A stretch of 35,780 nt of DNA, from positions 1-35,780 of the forward strand of contig DASYSL010000190.1 of NCBI GenBank assembly GCA_036003365.1, written 5' to 3'. A program made the translations under genes and the position numbers. The stretch's first letter is position 1. Every line of letters begins with the position of its first letter. Below the pieces are notes generated by a model. It was given only the letters and a program-made list of their open reading frames with translations, was not told the DNA's origin and ran no database searches. Positions 9,605 to 16,388 of this stretch are shown in pieces. This DNA comes from DASYSL01 sp036003365 (lineage in GTDB: Bacteria; Eisenbacteria; RBG-16-71-46; DASYSL01).

Positions 9605-10888
9605 CTACGCCGAGCTGCCGAGCGCGGCGAAGGAATCTTCCGTGGCGTGCAGCGGGAATCCTGACGTCAGCTCGTCAACGCGGCGGCGCACGTCGGCCAG
9701 ATGGGTCTCGTCGTCGGTCCGCTCGAGCGCGCGTGCGATGAGGTCGGCGATGACGCGCATCTCCCCCTCCTTCATGCCGCGCGTGGTCACCGCCGGCGTG
9801 CCCAGGCGCACACCGCTCGTGACGAAGGGCTTCTGCGGGTCGAAGGGGATGGCGTTCTTGTTCACCGTGATGCGCGCCTTCTCGAGCGCCGCCTCGGCCA
9901 CCTTGCCGGTGAGGCTCTTCTTGCGCAGGTCGACCAGCATGAGGTGGTTGTCGGTGCCACCCGAGACGATGTCGAAGCCGTGCTCCATCATGCCGTTGGC
10001 CAGCGCCTGCGCGTTGGCCACCACCTGACGCTGGTAGGCCGCGAACGAAGGCCGGAGGGCTTCGCCGAAGCACACCGCCTTGGCGGCGATCACGTGCATG
10101 AGCGGCCCGCCCTGCATGCCCGGGAAATTGGTGCGGTCGACGGCCGCCGCGAGATCGCTCTTGCACAGGACGATGCCCCCGCGCGGCCCGCGCAGCGTCT
10201 TGTGCGTGGTCGAGGTCGTGATGTCGGCGATGCCCACCGGGCTCGGGTGCAGGCCGGCGGCCACCAGGCCCGCGATGTGCGCCATGTCGACCACGAGCTT
10301 GGCGCCCACGCGGTCGGCGGCGGCGCGAAAGCGCGCGAAGTCGATGACGCGCGAATACGCGCTCGCCCCCGCCACGATGATCTGCGGTCGGTGCTCGTCG
10401 GCCAGGCGGTCCATCTGGTCGTAGTCGATGCGCTGGTCTTCGGGGCGCACCTCGTACTGCACGACCTTGAAGAAGCGGCCGGAGAACGACACCGGGTGCC
10501 CGTGCGTGAGATGGCCGCCATGGGCCAGGCTCATGCCGAGGAGCGTGGCGCCGGGCTCGGTCAGCGAGAAGTAGGCCGTCATGTTGGCGGTGGCGCCCGA
10601 GTGCGGCTGCACGTTGGCGTGGTCGCCGCCAAAGATCTGGAGCAGGCGCTCGCGCGCCAGAGTCTCCACCACGTCGACGAACTCGCAGCCGCCGTAGTAG
10701 CGCTTGCCGGGATAGCCCTCGGCGTACTTGTTGTTGAGCGGCGTGGCCATGGCGGCGAGCACCGCCGGCGAAGCGAAGTTCTCGCTCGCGATCAGCTCGA
10801 GCGTGCGGAGCTGACGCTCCTCTTCGTGGCGAATCGCCTCGGCGATGGCCGGGTCGCCGCGCTCGAGAGCGCCGGCGGAGCCGCTCAT
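9605..10888 (-). CDS. glyA: Serine hydroxymethyltransferase
   Basis: 427 residues from the ATG at 10888 (MSGSAGALERGDP), overlapping the ilvE stop as ATGA. The frame is open far upstream, but that part lies inside ilvE. The PLP enzyme interconverts serine and glycine with tetrahydrofolate and supplies one-carbon units. Hallmarks are ELIASENF (31-38), NKYAEGYPGKRYYGGCE (53-69), HSGATAN, DMAHIAGL and the PLP-binding Lys230 in TTSTTHKTLRG. The C-terminal region keeps the GVRLGTPAVTTRG motif. It fits with nearby purD and purE, since purine synthesis uses glycine and formyl-folate. Confidence 0.97.
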   Translation of the reverse strand: MSGSAGALERGDPAIAEAIRHEEERQLRTLELIASENFASPAVLAAMATPLNNKYAEGYPGKRYYGGCEFVDVVETLARERLLQIFGGDHANVQPHSGATANMTAYFSLTEPGATLLGMSLAHGGHLTHGHPVSFSGRFFKVVQYEVRPEDQRIDYDQMDRLADEHRPQIIVAGASAYSRVIDFARFRAAADRVGAKLVVDMAHIAGLVAAGLHPSPVGIADITTSTTHKTLRGPRGGIVLCKSDLAAAVDRTNFPGMQGGPLMHVIAAKAVCFGEALRPSFAAYQRQVVANAQALANGMMEHGFDIVSGGTDNHLMLVDLRKKSLTGKVAEAALEKARITVNKNAIPFDPQKPFVTSGVRLGTPAVTTRGMKEGEMRVIADLIARALERTDDETHLADVRRRVDELTSGFPLHATEDSFAALGSSA

Positions 10889-11901
10889 TCGCCCTCGCGG
10901 GTCGAGCGTGAGGCCCCGCTGCCGGCGGCGACCGCCGTGGCGCGCGCCGCACCCGCTGCCTGCGCCGCGGTCGTGCCCTTGACCGGGGTGAGCCAGCCGT
11001 AGCGGTCCGGACGGCGGCCGTCGAGCACGCCGAAGAATGCCTCTTGGATGGCCTTGGTGACCGGTCCGCGGGCGCCCGAGCCCACCGGAATGCGGTCCAC
11101 CGAGACGATGGGCGTGATCTCGACCGCGGTGCCGCTGAAGAAGGCTTCGTCGGCGAGATACAGCATGTCGCGCGGCAGTGCCTGCTCGCGCACCTCGATG
11201 CCCAGCTCGCGCGCCAACGTCAGCGTGGAATCGCGCGTGATGCCGACCAGGATCGAGGACGAGGTCGCGGGCGTGTAGAGAATGCCCTTGTGAACCAGGA
11301 ACACGTTCTCGCCCGAGCCCTCGGAGATGAAGCCCTGCGTGTCGAGCGCGATGCCCTCGGCGTAGCCGTTGACCACCGCTTCCATCTTCATGAGCTGGCC
11401 GTTCATGTAGTGGCCGCCGGCCTTCGACATGCCCGGCGTGGTCTGCGGCCCGGTGCGGCGCCACGACGACACACACACGTCGACGCCCTTCTCGAGCGAC
11501 TCGGGCCCGAGATATTTGCCCCACGGAAACGCCGCGATCGCCACTTCGACCGGCTTGCCGAAAGGATTCACACCGAGATTGTCGAAGCCGCGGTAGACGA
11601 CAGGCCGCAAGTAGCAGGCGCCGAGCTCGTTCTTGACCACGGCCTCGCAGTGCGTGCGCTCCATCTCCTCGAACGGATACTTGATCTCCATCCGATAGAT
11701 GCGCGCCGAATCGTAGAGACGGCGGATGTGATCCTGCAGCCGGAAGATCGACGGCCCGAGCTCCGGGTGGTCGTAGCAGCGGATGCCTTCGAACACGCTG
11801 GTGCCGTAGTGCACGACGTGGGAAAGGATGTGAATCTTCGCGTCCTCCCACGCCACCCACTTGCCGTCCATCCAGATCCACTTGCCTTGCGCCCTGTTCA
11901 C
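10885..11901 (-). CDS. ilvE: Branched-chain amino-acid aminotransferase
   Basis: 338 residues from a GTG at 11901 that overlaps the phosphatase stop (GTGA). Upstream in-frame codons fall inside the phosphatase gene. It is a fold-type IV PLP aminotransferase making the last step to Ile, Leu and Val. Visible hallmarks are HYGTSVFEGIR (31-41), a PLP lysine at K160 in MSKAGGHYMNG (the equivalent of the known E. coli IlvE Lys160), EGSGENVF and GITRDS. The last 25-30 residues are an Ala/Gly/Ser-rich tail beyond the usual end, probably disordered. Other class IV enzymes such as D-amino-acid transaminase are less likely given the overall match to IlvE. Confidence 0.94.
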   Translation of the reverse strand: MNRAQGKWIWMDGKWVAWEDAKIHILSHVVHYGTSVFEGIRCYDHPELGPSIFRLQDHIRRLYDSARIYRMEIKYPFEEMERTHCEAVVKNELGACYLRPVVYRGFDNLGVNPFGKPVEVAIAAFPWGKYLGPESLEKGVDVCVSSWRRTGPQTTPGMSKAGGHYMNGQLMKMEAVVNGYAEGIALDTQGFISEGSGENVFLVHKGILYTPATSSSILVGITRDSTLTLARELGIEVREQALPRDMLYLADEAFFSGTAVEITPIVSVDRIPVGSGARGPVTKAIQEAFFGVLDGRRPDRYGWLTPVKGTTAAQAAGAARATAVAAGSGASRSTREGE

Positions 11902-12422
11902 GCCGCCCCCCTGTCGCGCGAAGCCGACTCCGCCTCGCCTCGGGCTTTGACCTCTCGGATCACCACCGCCGCCACGCGCCCGACGTGCTCGGAGACGCGG
12001 CGCAGACACTCCTCGTACGCTTCTCGCGAGCCGCCGAAGGGATCGGGGACCCCCTCGCCGGTCGGGTGTTCGGAATCGAAATCGGTGAGCAGGTGGGCAC
12101 GGGCCCCGGCTTCGGGACTCATGCGCCGCACGACTTCGAGCTCGCCCGGACTCATGGCCAGCACGAGGTCGGCGCGCTCGAGAAGCGGGATCGACATCCG
12201 CTGCGCGCGATGTTGGCTGAGATCCAGACCGTTGGCCTTCGCGACTTCGATGGCGGGCGTGGCCGCGGGAGCGCCGGGGTTGGCGTACACCCCGGCGGAC
12301 TGGATTTCCACGCGACGTCCTTCTTCACCGAGGGCGTGTCCGAGGGCCGCGGCCGCCAGTGGACTGCGGCACGTGTTCCCCGCGCAGACGAAGAGGACGC
12401 GGTATAGCGGGACCGCGCTCAT
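11898..12422 (-). CDS. Low-molecular-weight phosphatase, possibly protein-arginine phosphatase (YwlE-like)
   Basis: 174 residues. The N-terminal P-loop reads CAGNTCRSP with catalytic Cys13 and Arg19, and the acid loop motif VPDPFGG lies near residue 125. The fold therefore is low-molecular-weight protein tyrosine phosphatase. In this family Thr at the P-loop position filled here by T17 marks the phospho-arginine phosphatase YwlE, while tyrosine phosphatases have Ile. The neighbouring Sua5-type gene also recalls the Bacillus ywlC-ywlE region. No arginine kinase is in the window. The ATG has no Shine-Dalgarno sequence of its own; it sits in an ATGA overlap with a small ORF and seven bases after a candidate -10 box. 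Confidence 0.9.
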   Translation of the reverse strand: MSAVPLYRVLFVCAGNTCRSPLAAAALGHALGEEGRRVEIQSAGVYANPGAPAATPAIEVAKANGLDLSQHRAQRMSIPLLERADLVLAMSPGELEVVRRMSPEAGARAHLLTDFDSEHPTGEGVPDPFGGSREAYEECLRRVSEHVGRVAAVVIREVKARGEAESASRDRGAA

Positions 12423-12496
12423 AGCACGCAGGGTAGGCTTCGCCGCGCCGGGCTGTCAAGAAACCGGATCCGGCCGAAATGCTTCGCGCCGCTCAT
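12419..12496 (-). CDS. Small ORF of 25 codons coupled to the phosphatase gene
   Basis: ATG at 12496 is preceded by a near-perfect Shine-Dalgarno sequence (GGGAGGAG, five bases upstream), stronger than most in the window. The frame encodes a basic 25-residue peptide starting MSGAKHFGRIRF and ending SLPCVL. Its TGA overlaps the phosphatase ATG (ATGA). The phosphatase itself lacks a ribosome-binding site, so this ORF could deliver ribosomes to it by coupling. No homology is recognised and the peptide may have no function of its own. A promoter inside the ORF (12430-12459) is a competing explanation. Confidence 0.45.
   Translation of the reverse strand: MSGAKHFGRIRFLDSPARRSLPCVL
12430..12459 (-). 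promoter_or_regulatory. Sigma70-like promoter, candidate leaderless start for the phosphatase
   Basis: Minus strand TTGACA (12459-12454, a perfect -35), an 18-base spacer, then TACCCT (12435-12430; 3 of 6 for the -10). Only seven bases separate the -10 box from the phosphatase ATG, so transcription would start at or next to the start codon and give a leaderless mRNA. It would drive phosphatase, ilvE, glyA and possibly the bat genes. Pattern evidence only. Confidence 0.4.
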
Positions 12497-12516
12497 GTTA
12501 GCTCCTCCCGCCGCGC

Positions 12517-13152
12517 TCAGGCGCGGCGCGTCACGTAGGCGCCCACGTCGACCGCTCCAGGGCGCAGAACCTCGACCTTGCCGCTGGTCACGTCGATGAG
12601 CGTCGAGGGCTCGTCGGCTTGCGAGGGCCCGCCGTCCAGCACCAGGTCGAGCTGGTTGCCGAAGGAGCGCACCACTTCCTCGGCACTCTTGGCCGGAGGC
12701 TGCCCGCTCAGGTTGGCGCTCGAGGCCACGAGGGGCCCGCCCAGGGCATGCACCAGCGCCAGCGACAGCGGATGATTCGGATAGCGCAGCGCGATCGACT
12801 CGCGCGGGCCGCGACACGCCGCCGGCACGACGATCGAGGCGCGGAAGACGATCGAGAGCGGCCCCGGCCAGAAGCGTTTCATGAGCGTGACCGCCACGTC
12901 CGGGATGTCGGAGGCGAGCGCTTCCACCTCCGCCGGATCCGAGATGAGCGAGATCACTGCCAGGTTCTGCGGCCGGCGCTTGAGCCGGTAGAGCATGTCC
13001 ACGGCCGCGGGATCCATGAGCGAGCAGCCGAGACCGTAAAAGGTGTCGGTGGGAAACGAGATCACGCCGCCGCGCAGGATGGCCTCGGCGGCTTCGGCCA
13101 CGATGCCGCGCTCGGGCTTTAGGGGATCGATGGCGCGCACGTCAACGGACAC
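12517..13152 (-). CDS. Threonylcarbamoyl-AMP synthase, short YrdC/YwlC type
   Basis: 211 residues from a GTG at 13152, chosen because AAGGAG lies seven bases upstream; it overlaps purE by 11 bases. The enzyme makes threonylcarbamoyl-adenylate from Thr, bicarbonate and ATP, the first step of the t6A modification of ANN-decoding tRNAs in the cytoplasm. Motifs seen are ISFPTDTFYGLGC, the Lys-Arg region LKRRPQN, FWPGPLS, ALRYPNHP and SSANLSGQPP. Length fits the short TsaC/YrdC form without the C-terminal Sua5 domain. The usual KxRPxxxPL motif is slightly changed (KRRPQNLAV). Other t6A genes are not in the window. Confidence 0.92.
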   Translation of the reverse strand: MSVDVRAIDPLKPERGIVAEAAEAILRGGVISFPTDTFYGLGCSLMDPAAVDMLYRLKRRPQNLAVISLISDPAEVEALASDIPDVAVTLMKRFWPGPLSIVFRASIVVPAACRGPRESIALRYPNHPLSLALVHALGGPLVASSANLSGQPPAKSAEEVVRSFGNQLDLVLDGGPSQADEPSTLIDVTSGKVEVLRPGAVDVGAYVTRRA

Positions 13153-13684
13153 GCGCGGTCTCCTTCGAGGATGCCGCACTGCCCAGCACTTTTTCCGCCA
13201 TCGCACGCCGTCCGGCACGCAGGCGATCGGCGAGCGCGGCGTCGGAGAGCGCCAGCATCTGGGCCGCGAGGTAGCCGGCGTTCTTCGCGCCGGGCGCGCC
13301 GATGGCCACCGTCGCCACCGGGACTCCGGCCGGCATCTGCACCGTGGCGAGGAGCGAGTCGAGCCCGGCGAGCGGCGTGGCGGCGAGCGGAATGCCGATC
13401 ACCGGCAGGATGCCGTGCGAGGCCACCGCGCCCGCGAGATGCGCGGCACCGCCGGCCGCGGCGATCAGCACGCGGATGCCGCGCGCCTCGGCGGCGCGCA
13501 CGTAATCGCGCACTGCGTCGGGTGTGCGGTGGGCCGAGCGCACCAGCACCTCGTGGCCGACCCCCAGCTCGCGCAGCACGCCCGCGCACTCGTCGACCAC
13601 GGCGCGATCGCTCTCCGAGCCCATGAGAATGCCGACCCGGACGTCGTTCTTGCCGTTCTTCGAACCTTTCGGTTTCACGCTCAT
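13142..13684 (-). CDS. purE: 5-(carboxyamino)imidazole ribonucleotide mutase
   Basis: 180 residues from the ATG at 13684, with AGGAG six bases upstream and an ATGA overlap with purD. PurE converts N5-CAIR to CAIR in purine synthesis. Class I motifs are clear: MGSESD (21-26), SAHRTPD with His52 (50-56), AAAGGAAHLAG (76-85) and GIPL. About 14 extra residues precede the core (a basic KPKGSKNGKND stretch). Class I PurE needs the PurK partner, which is not in this window. Confidence 0.95.
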   Translation of the reverse strand: MSVKPKGSKNGKNDVRVGILMGSESDRAVVDECAGVLRELGVGHEVLVRSAHRTPDAVRDYVRAAEARGIRVLIAAAGGAAHLAGAVASHGILPVIGIPLAATPLAGLDSLLATVQMPAGVPVATVAIGAPGAKNAGYLAAQMLALSDAALADRLRAGRRAMAEKVLGSAASSKETARVR

Positions 13685-14964
13685 CGATTCTCCTGAAGGT
13701 CCGCTGCCCGCAGCGTCAAGCCAACGTCGCGCCGCCACTGTCCGCCTTCGAGCCGCAACAGGGAAAGCGCATCGTAGGCGCGCTGGCGCGCCTGTTCGCG
13801 CGTCGCCCCCACCGCGCTCACGGTGAGCACCCGGCCGCCGGAGCTGGCCACGCTCGCACCCGCCTCGCGCGTGCCGGCGTGGAACACATTCACCGGATCG
13901 AGCCCGCGTAAACGCTCGAGTCCTTCGATGGCGTCGCCGGTGTGCGGCTCTTCCGGATAGCCGCGCGCCGCCAGCACCACCGCCACGCAGCTCTCTCCCG
14001 ACCAACGCGGTTCGTCGCGCAAGTCACCGGCCGCCGCCTGGCGCAAGAGCTCGCCCAGATCGCTGGTCAAGAGCGGAAGCAGCGCCTGCGTCTCGGGGTC
14101 GCCGAAGCGGCAATTGAACTCGAGCACCTGCGGGCCGCTCTCGGTGCGCATGAGCCCCACATAGAGAAGGCCGCGATACGCGCTGCCCTCTTTGCGCAGC
14201 GCGGCCAGCACCGGCTCGACCACGCGATCGAGGACTTGATCGGCGAACCCGGCCGGCACGTCGCTCGGCGCGTAGGCTCCCATGCCGCCCGTGTTTGGTC
14301 CCCTGTCGCCGGTCTCGAGCCGCTTGTAATCGCGCGCGGGCAAAAGCGGCAGCGCGCGCGTGCCGTCGCACAAGAAGAAGAGCGACACCTCTTCGCCTTC
14401 GAGAAAGCCTTCGACCACGAGACGGCGGCCGGCTTCGCCGAAGCGGCCGTTCTCCATCGCCTCCCAGGCGAAGCGCCGCGCTTCTTCTTCCGTATGGGCG
14501 ATCATGACACCCTTGCCGGCCGCCAGCCCGTCGGCCTTGAGCACCACCGGCAAGCCGAACCGGCGCACTGCGAGCATCGCTTCCTCGACTTGGAGCGCCA
14601 CCACGAAAGGCGCGGTGGGCACACCCGACGCGGCCATGATGGTTTTCGCGAAGGCCTTGCTGCCCTCGAGCCGGGCGGCCTGCGCGTTCGGGCCAAAGCA
14701 GAGCCGGCCGCGCTCGCCCAGGCGATCCGCAATGCCAGCTACGAGCGGACCCTCCGGCCCAACCACGGTGAGGTCGAAGGCCATGGCCGCGATCACCTCG
14801 GCCAGGGCCGCGGGATCGGCGGGCGCCTGCACGAGACGTGGCCCCAGAGCCCCCGTCCCCGGGTTGCCCGGCGCCGTCCACACCTCTTGGACCGAAGGCG
14901 AGCGCGCGAGCGACCAGGCCAGCGCGTGCTCGCGCGCGCCGCTTCCCAGGACCAGCACTTTCAC
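13681..14964 (-). CDS. purD: Phosphoribosylamine-glycine ligase (GAR synthetase)
   Basis: 427 residues, normal for PurD. It joins phosphoribosylamine and glycine using ATP, the second step of purine synthesis. Seen are the N-terminal nucleotide-binding loop VLVLGSGAREHALAW, VVGPEGPL and FGPNAQAARLEGSKAFAK. The ATP-grasp region has KADGLAAGKGV and GPNTGGMGAY, and the metal site is EFNCRFGDPETQ. GTG at 14964 is the start, with GGAGG ten bases upstream. It is the first gene after the 190-bp intergenic region, so it probably opens a transcription unit with purE. Confidence 0.96.
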   Translation of the reverse strand: MKVLVLGSGAREHALAWSLARSPSVQEVWTAPGNPGTGALGPRLVQAPADPAALAEVIAAMAFDLTVVGPEGPLVAGIADRLGERGRLCFGPNAQAARLEGSKAFAKTIMAASGVPTAPFVVALQVEEAMLAVRRFGLPVVLKADGLAAGKGVMIAHTEEEARRFAWEAMENGRFGEAGRRLVVEGFLEGEEVSLFFLCDGTRALPLLPARDYKRLETGDRGPNTGGMGAYAPSDVPAGFADQVLDRVVEPVLAALRKEGSAYRGLLYVGLMRTESGPQVLEFNCRFGDPETQALLPLLTSDLGELLRQAAAGDLRDEPRWSGESCVAVVLAARGYPEEPHTGDAIEGLERLRGLDPVNVFHAGTREAGASVASSGGRVLTVSAVGATREQARQRAYDALSLLRLEGGQWRRDVGLTLRAADLQENR

Positions 14965-15095
14965 GTCGGGGATTCCTCCGGGCCGACGACCAGACTAACC
15001 CGTGACCTCGCTCGGTGGTTGATGTTTCGGCGCAAGTTCAACCCATGATGCGGTCTAGCGCAAGGGATCGGCGGACCAATCACACCATGGTCAAG

Positions 15096-15117
15096 TCACA
15101 GGTCCATGGACCTGTGA
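15096..15117. promoter_or_regulatory. 22-bp perfect palindrome before purD (operator or hairpin)
   Basis: The sequence is an exact inverted repeat with arms TCACAGGTCCA / TGGACCTGTGA and no spacer. It lies between the racemase gene and purD and is not followed by a T-run, so it is a poor intrinsic terminator. It begins five bases after the -10-like TATGAT (15127-15122, minus strand), so it would cover the transcription start. That fits a dimeric regulator's operator, or a stem at the mRNA 5' end. It resembles neither the CRP site (half-site order is reversed) nor a PurR box that I recognise. Confidence 0.5.
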
Positions 15118-15121
15118 TGGG

Positions 15122-15127
15122 ATCATA
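15122..15127 (-). promoter_or_regulatory. Candidate -10 box for the purD unit
   Basis: TATGAT on the minus strand matches the sigma70 -10 consensus in 5 of 6 positions. At 17 bases upstream the -35 hexamer is TGGCCT, a poor match, so the promoter may need an activator. TTGACC at 15094-15089 is a better -35-like box but has no good -10 at 16-19 bases. Low confidence. Confidence 0.3.
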
Positions 15128-15129
15128 AG

Positions 15130-15161
15130 GGCCACTTCATCACGAGGCCACTTCATCACGA
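15130..15161. repeat. Two exact tandem copies of a 16-bp unit
   Basis: GGCCACTTCATCACGA occurs at 15130-15145 and again at 15146-15161. One copy spans the stop codon of the LarA-like gene, the other lies just past it. This looks like a short duplication at the gene's 3' end. If it arose by duplication, the protein's end is unchanged because the first stop is kept. Confidence 0.85.
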
Positions 15162-16388
15162 GAGCCGCGGAACCAGCTCGGTTGCGAAAGGCAGCACGGC
15201 GCCACGTCCCGACACGCCGGCGAGCGCCTCGTCGAGCGCGGGCCCGGGGTCGTGCGTGATGGCCCCCGCCATGCGCACCCACTCCGGTGTGCGGCTCCCC
15301 ACCCAGATCACCGTGTGGCGCGCGCAGATCGACTTGAGCGAGACCGCGGTCTGCGCGTTCAGGTCGTAGCGCTCGCGCGCCAGGCGCTCGAGCTCCGCCG
15401 CGTCAGAAACGCCGAGCCAGTTGGCGAAGCTGGGCGAGCCCGGACCCGCGGGCGTGGCCGCGAACAGGACGAGCACCGCTCCAGGCCGCGCGTAGCGCGC
15501 CGCGTGCGCCAGACCTTTGTGCGATTGCACGACATCGATGTCGCGAGGCGCTCCGCCCAATGACGCGATCACGACATCGTAAGCGCGAGCCTCCCCCACT
15601 TGGCCGCGGGCGAGAACGGCCGCGCGGGCTTCGTCTTGACCGATCTCGCCATCGAAATACCGCCACGCGCCGTTGCGCTTGACGACGTGGATCGTGGCCT
15701 GGGCGGGATCGAGCGCCGTTGCCAGGGCGATGTCCTCGGCCACCGGATTCCCGGCGATCACGCCCGAGCCGCAGCCCGCATGCAGACCGCCCGGCGGCAG
15801 AGGACCGAGTGAGCGCCGGTGGTTGGCCGCCGCGCCCGCGCGGCTCGCCACCCCCGGAAACACCATCTTGGGCCCACCGCCGAATCCCGCCAAATAATGA
15901 AGCGAGACGCCGCCCAGCGTGAGCCGCCAATCGGCGCGCGCATACCGTTCGTTCACCTCGACCGGCGTGCCGGCCGGCGTCGCGCCCCGCGCCACGCCGG
16001 GCGCGCGCGCATCGTGCACCACGATCTCCACGCCCGCCGGCGGCTCCCACGAGCGCGCGAGCTCGTCCGCGCCGGGGGCGGCGTGGGTTCCGGCGGCGAC
16101 CAAGATCATCTGACGGGAGCGTGAGACGCCGCGCAGCTCAAGCGCTTCGAGGAGCATGGGCAGCGTTTCGCGCACGGGTGCTGGGCGCGTGAGATCCGGC
16201 ACCACGAGACACACGCGCGCCCCCGGCGTGAACGAGTCGGGGAGCACCCGCTCGATCACAGGCTCGAGAGAGACGAAGCCCGCCTCCTGAACGGAGACGG
16301 GCTCCAAGACCTCCCAGGCCACGCGGGCCGGCAGCGTGAACGCGACGCGCTCGCTCCCGAGCCCGAGCGTGACGGTGGCACCGCTCAC
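15156..16388 (-). CDS. LarA-family (DUF2088) nickel-pincer racemase/epimerase
   Basis: 410 residues from a GTG at 16388 overlapping the gatB stop (GTGA). The residues known in Lactobacillus lactate racemase LarA have counterparts: Arg68 (DLTRP), His102 (GTH), His164 (LHYLAGF), Lys174 (GGGPKMVFPG, the cofactor-bound lysine) and His190 (ANHRR). The 10- and 16-residue spacing between the last three equals that of LarA. It therefore probably binds the nickel-pincer nucleotide. The motif DDxTRP is shortened to PDLTRP and GTHR reads GTHA. The substrate may not be lactate, since the family racemises several 2-hydroxyacids. Cofactor genes larB, larC and larE are not in the window. Confidence 0.85.
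   Translation of the reverse strand: MSGATVTLGLGSERVAFTLPARVAWEVLEPVSVQEAGFVSLEPVIERVLPDSFTPGARVCLVVPDLTRPAPVRETLPMLLEALELRGVSRSRQMILVAAGTHAAPGADELARSWEPPAGVEIVVHDARAPGVARGATPAGTPVEVNERYARADWRLTLGGVSLHYLAGFGGGPKMVFPGVASRAGAAANHRRSLGPLPPGGLHAGCGSGVIAGNPVAEDIALATALDPAQATIHVVKRNGAWRYFDGEIGQDEARAAVLARGQVGEARAYDVVIASLGGAPRDIDVVQSHKGLAHAARYARPGAVLVLFAATPAGPGSPSFANWLGVSDAAELERLARERYDLNAQTAVSLKSICARHTVIWVGSRTPEWVRMAGAITHDPGPALDEALAGVSGRGAVLPFATELVPRLS

Noticed and set aside
9605..11881. Extended open frame giving a 758-residue glyA
   Set aside because: The extra part is ilvE in another frame; the conserved enzyme starts at 10888 in an ATGA overlap.
12419..12817. 132-codon frame that contains the small ORF at its end
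   Set aside because: The upstream part overlaps the Sua5-type gene in another frame and has no ribosome-binding site; only the last 25 codons follow a strong one.
13142..14005. 287-codon frame extending purE upstream
   Set aside because: The N-terminal part overlaps purD in another frame; the ATG at 13684 has a good ribosome-binding site and the ATGA overlap.
15017..15043. Possible riboswitch stem (GGTTGA ... TCAACC) before purD
   Set aside because: Only a 6-bp stem, with no conserved riboswitch core that I recognise.
15084..15091. 8-bp palindrome ACCATGGT near the larger palindrome
   Set aside because: Too short to be meaningful by itself.
15096..15117. CRP-type binding site
   Set aside because: CRP sites read TGTGA-N6-TCACA; here the half-sites are in the opposite order with a 12-base interior.
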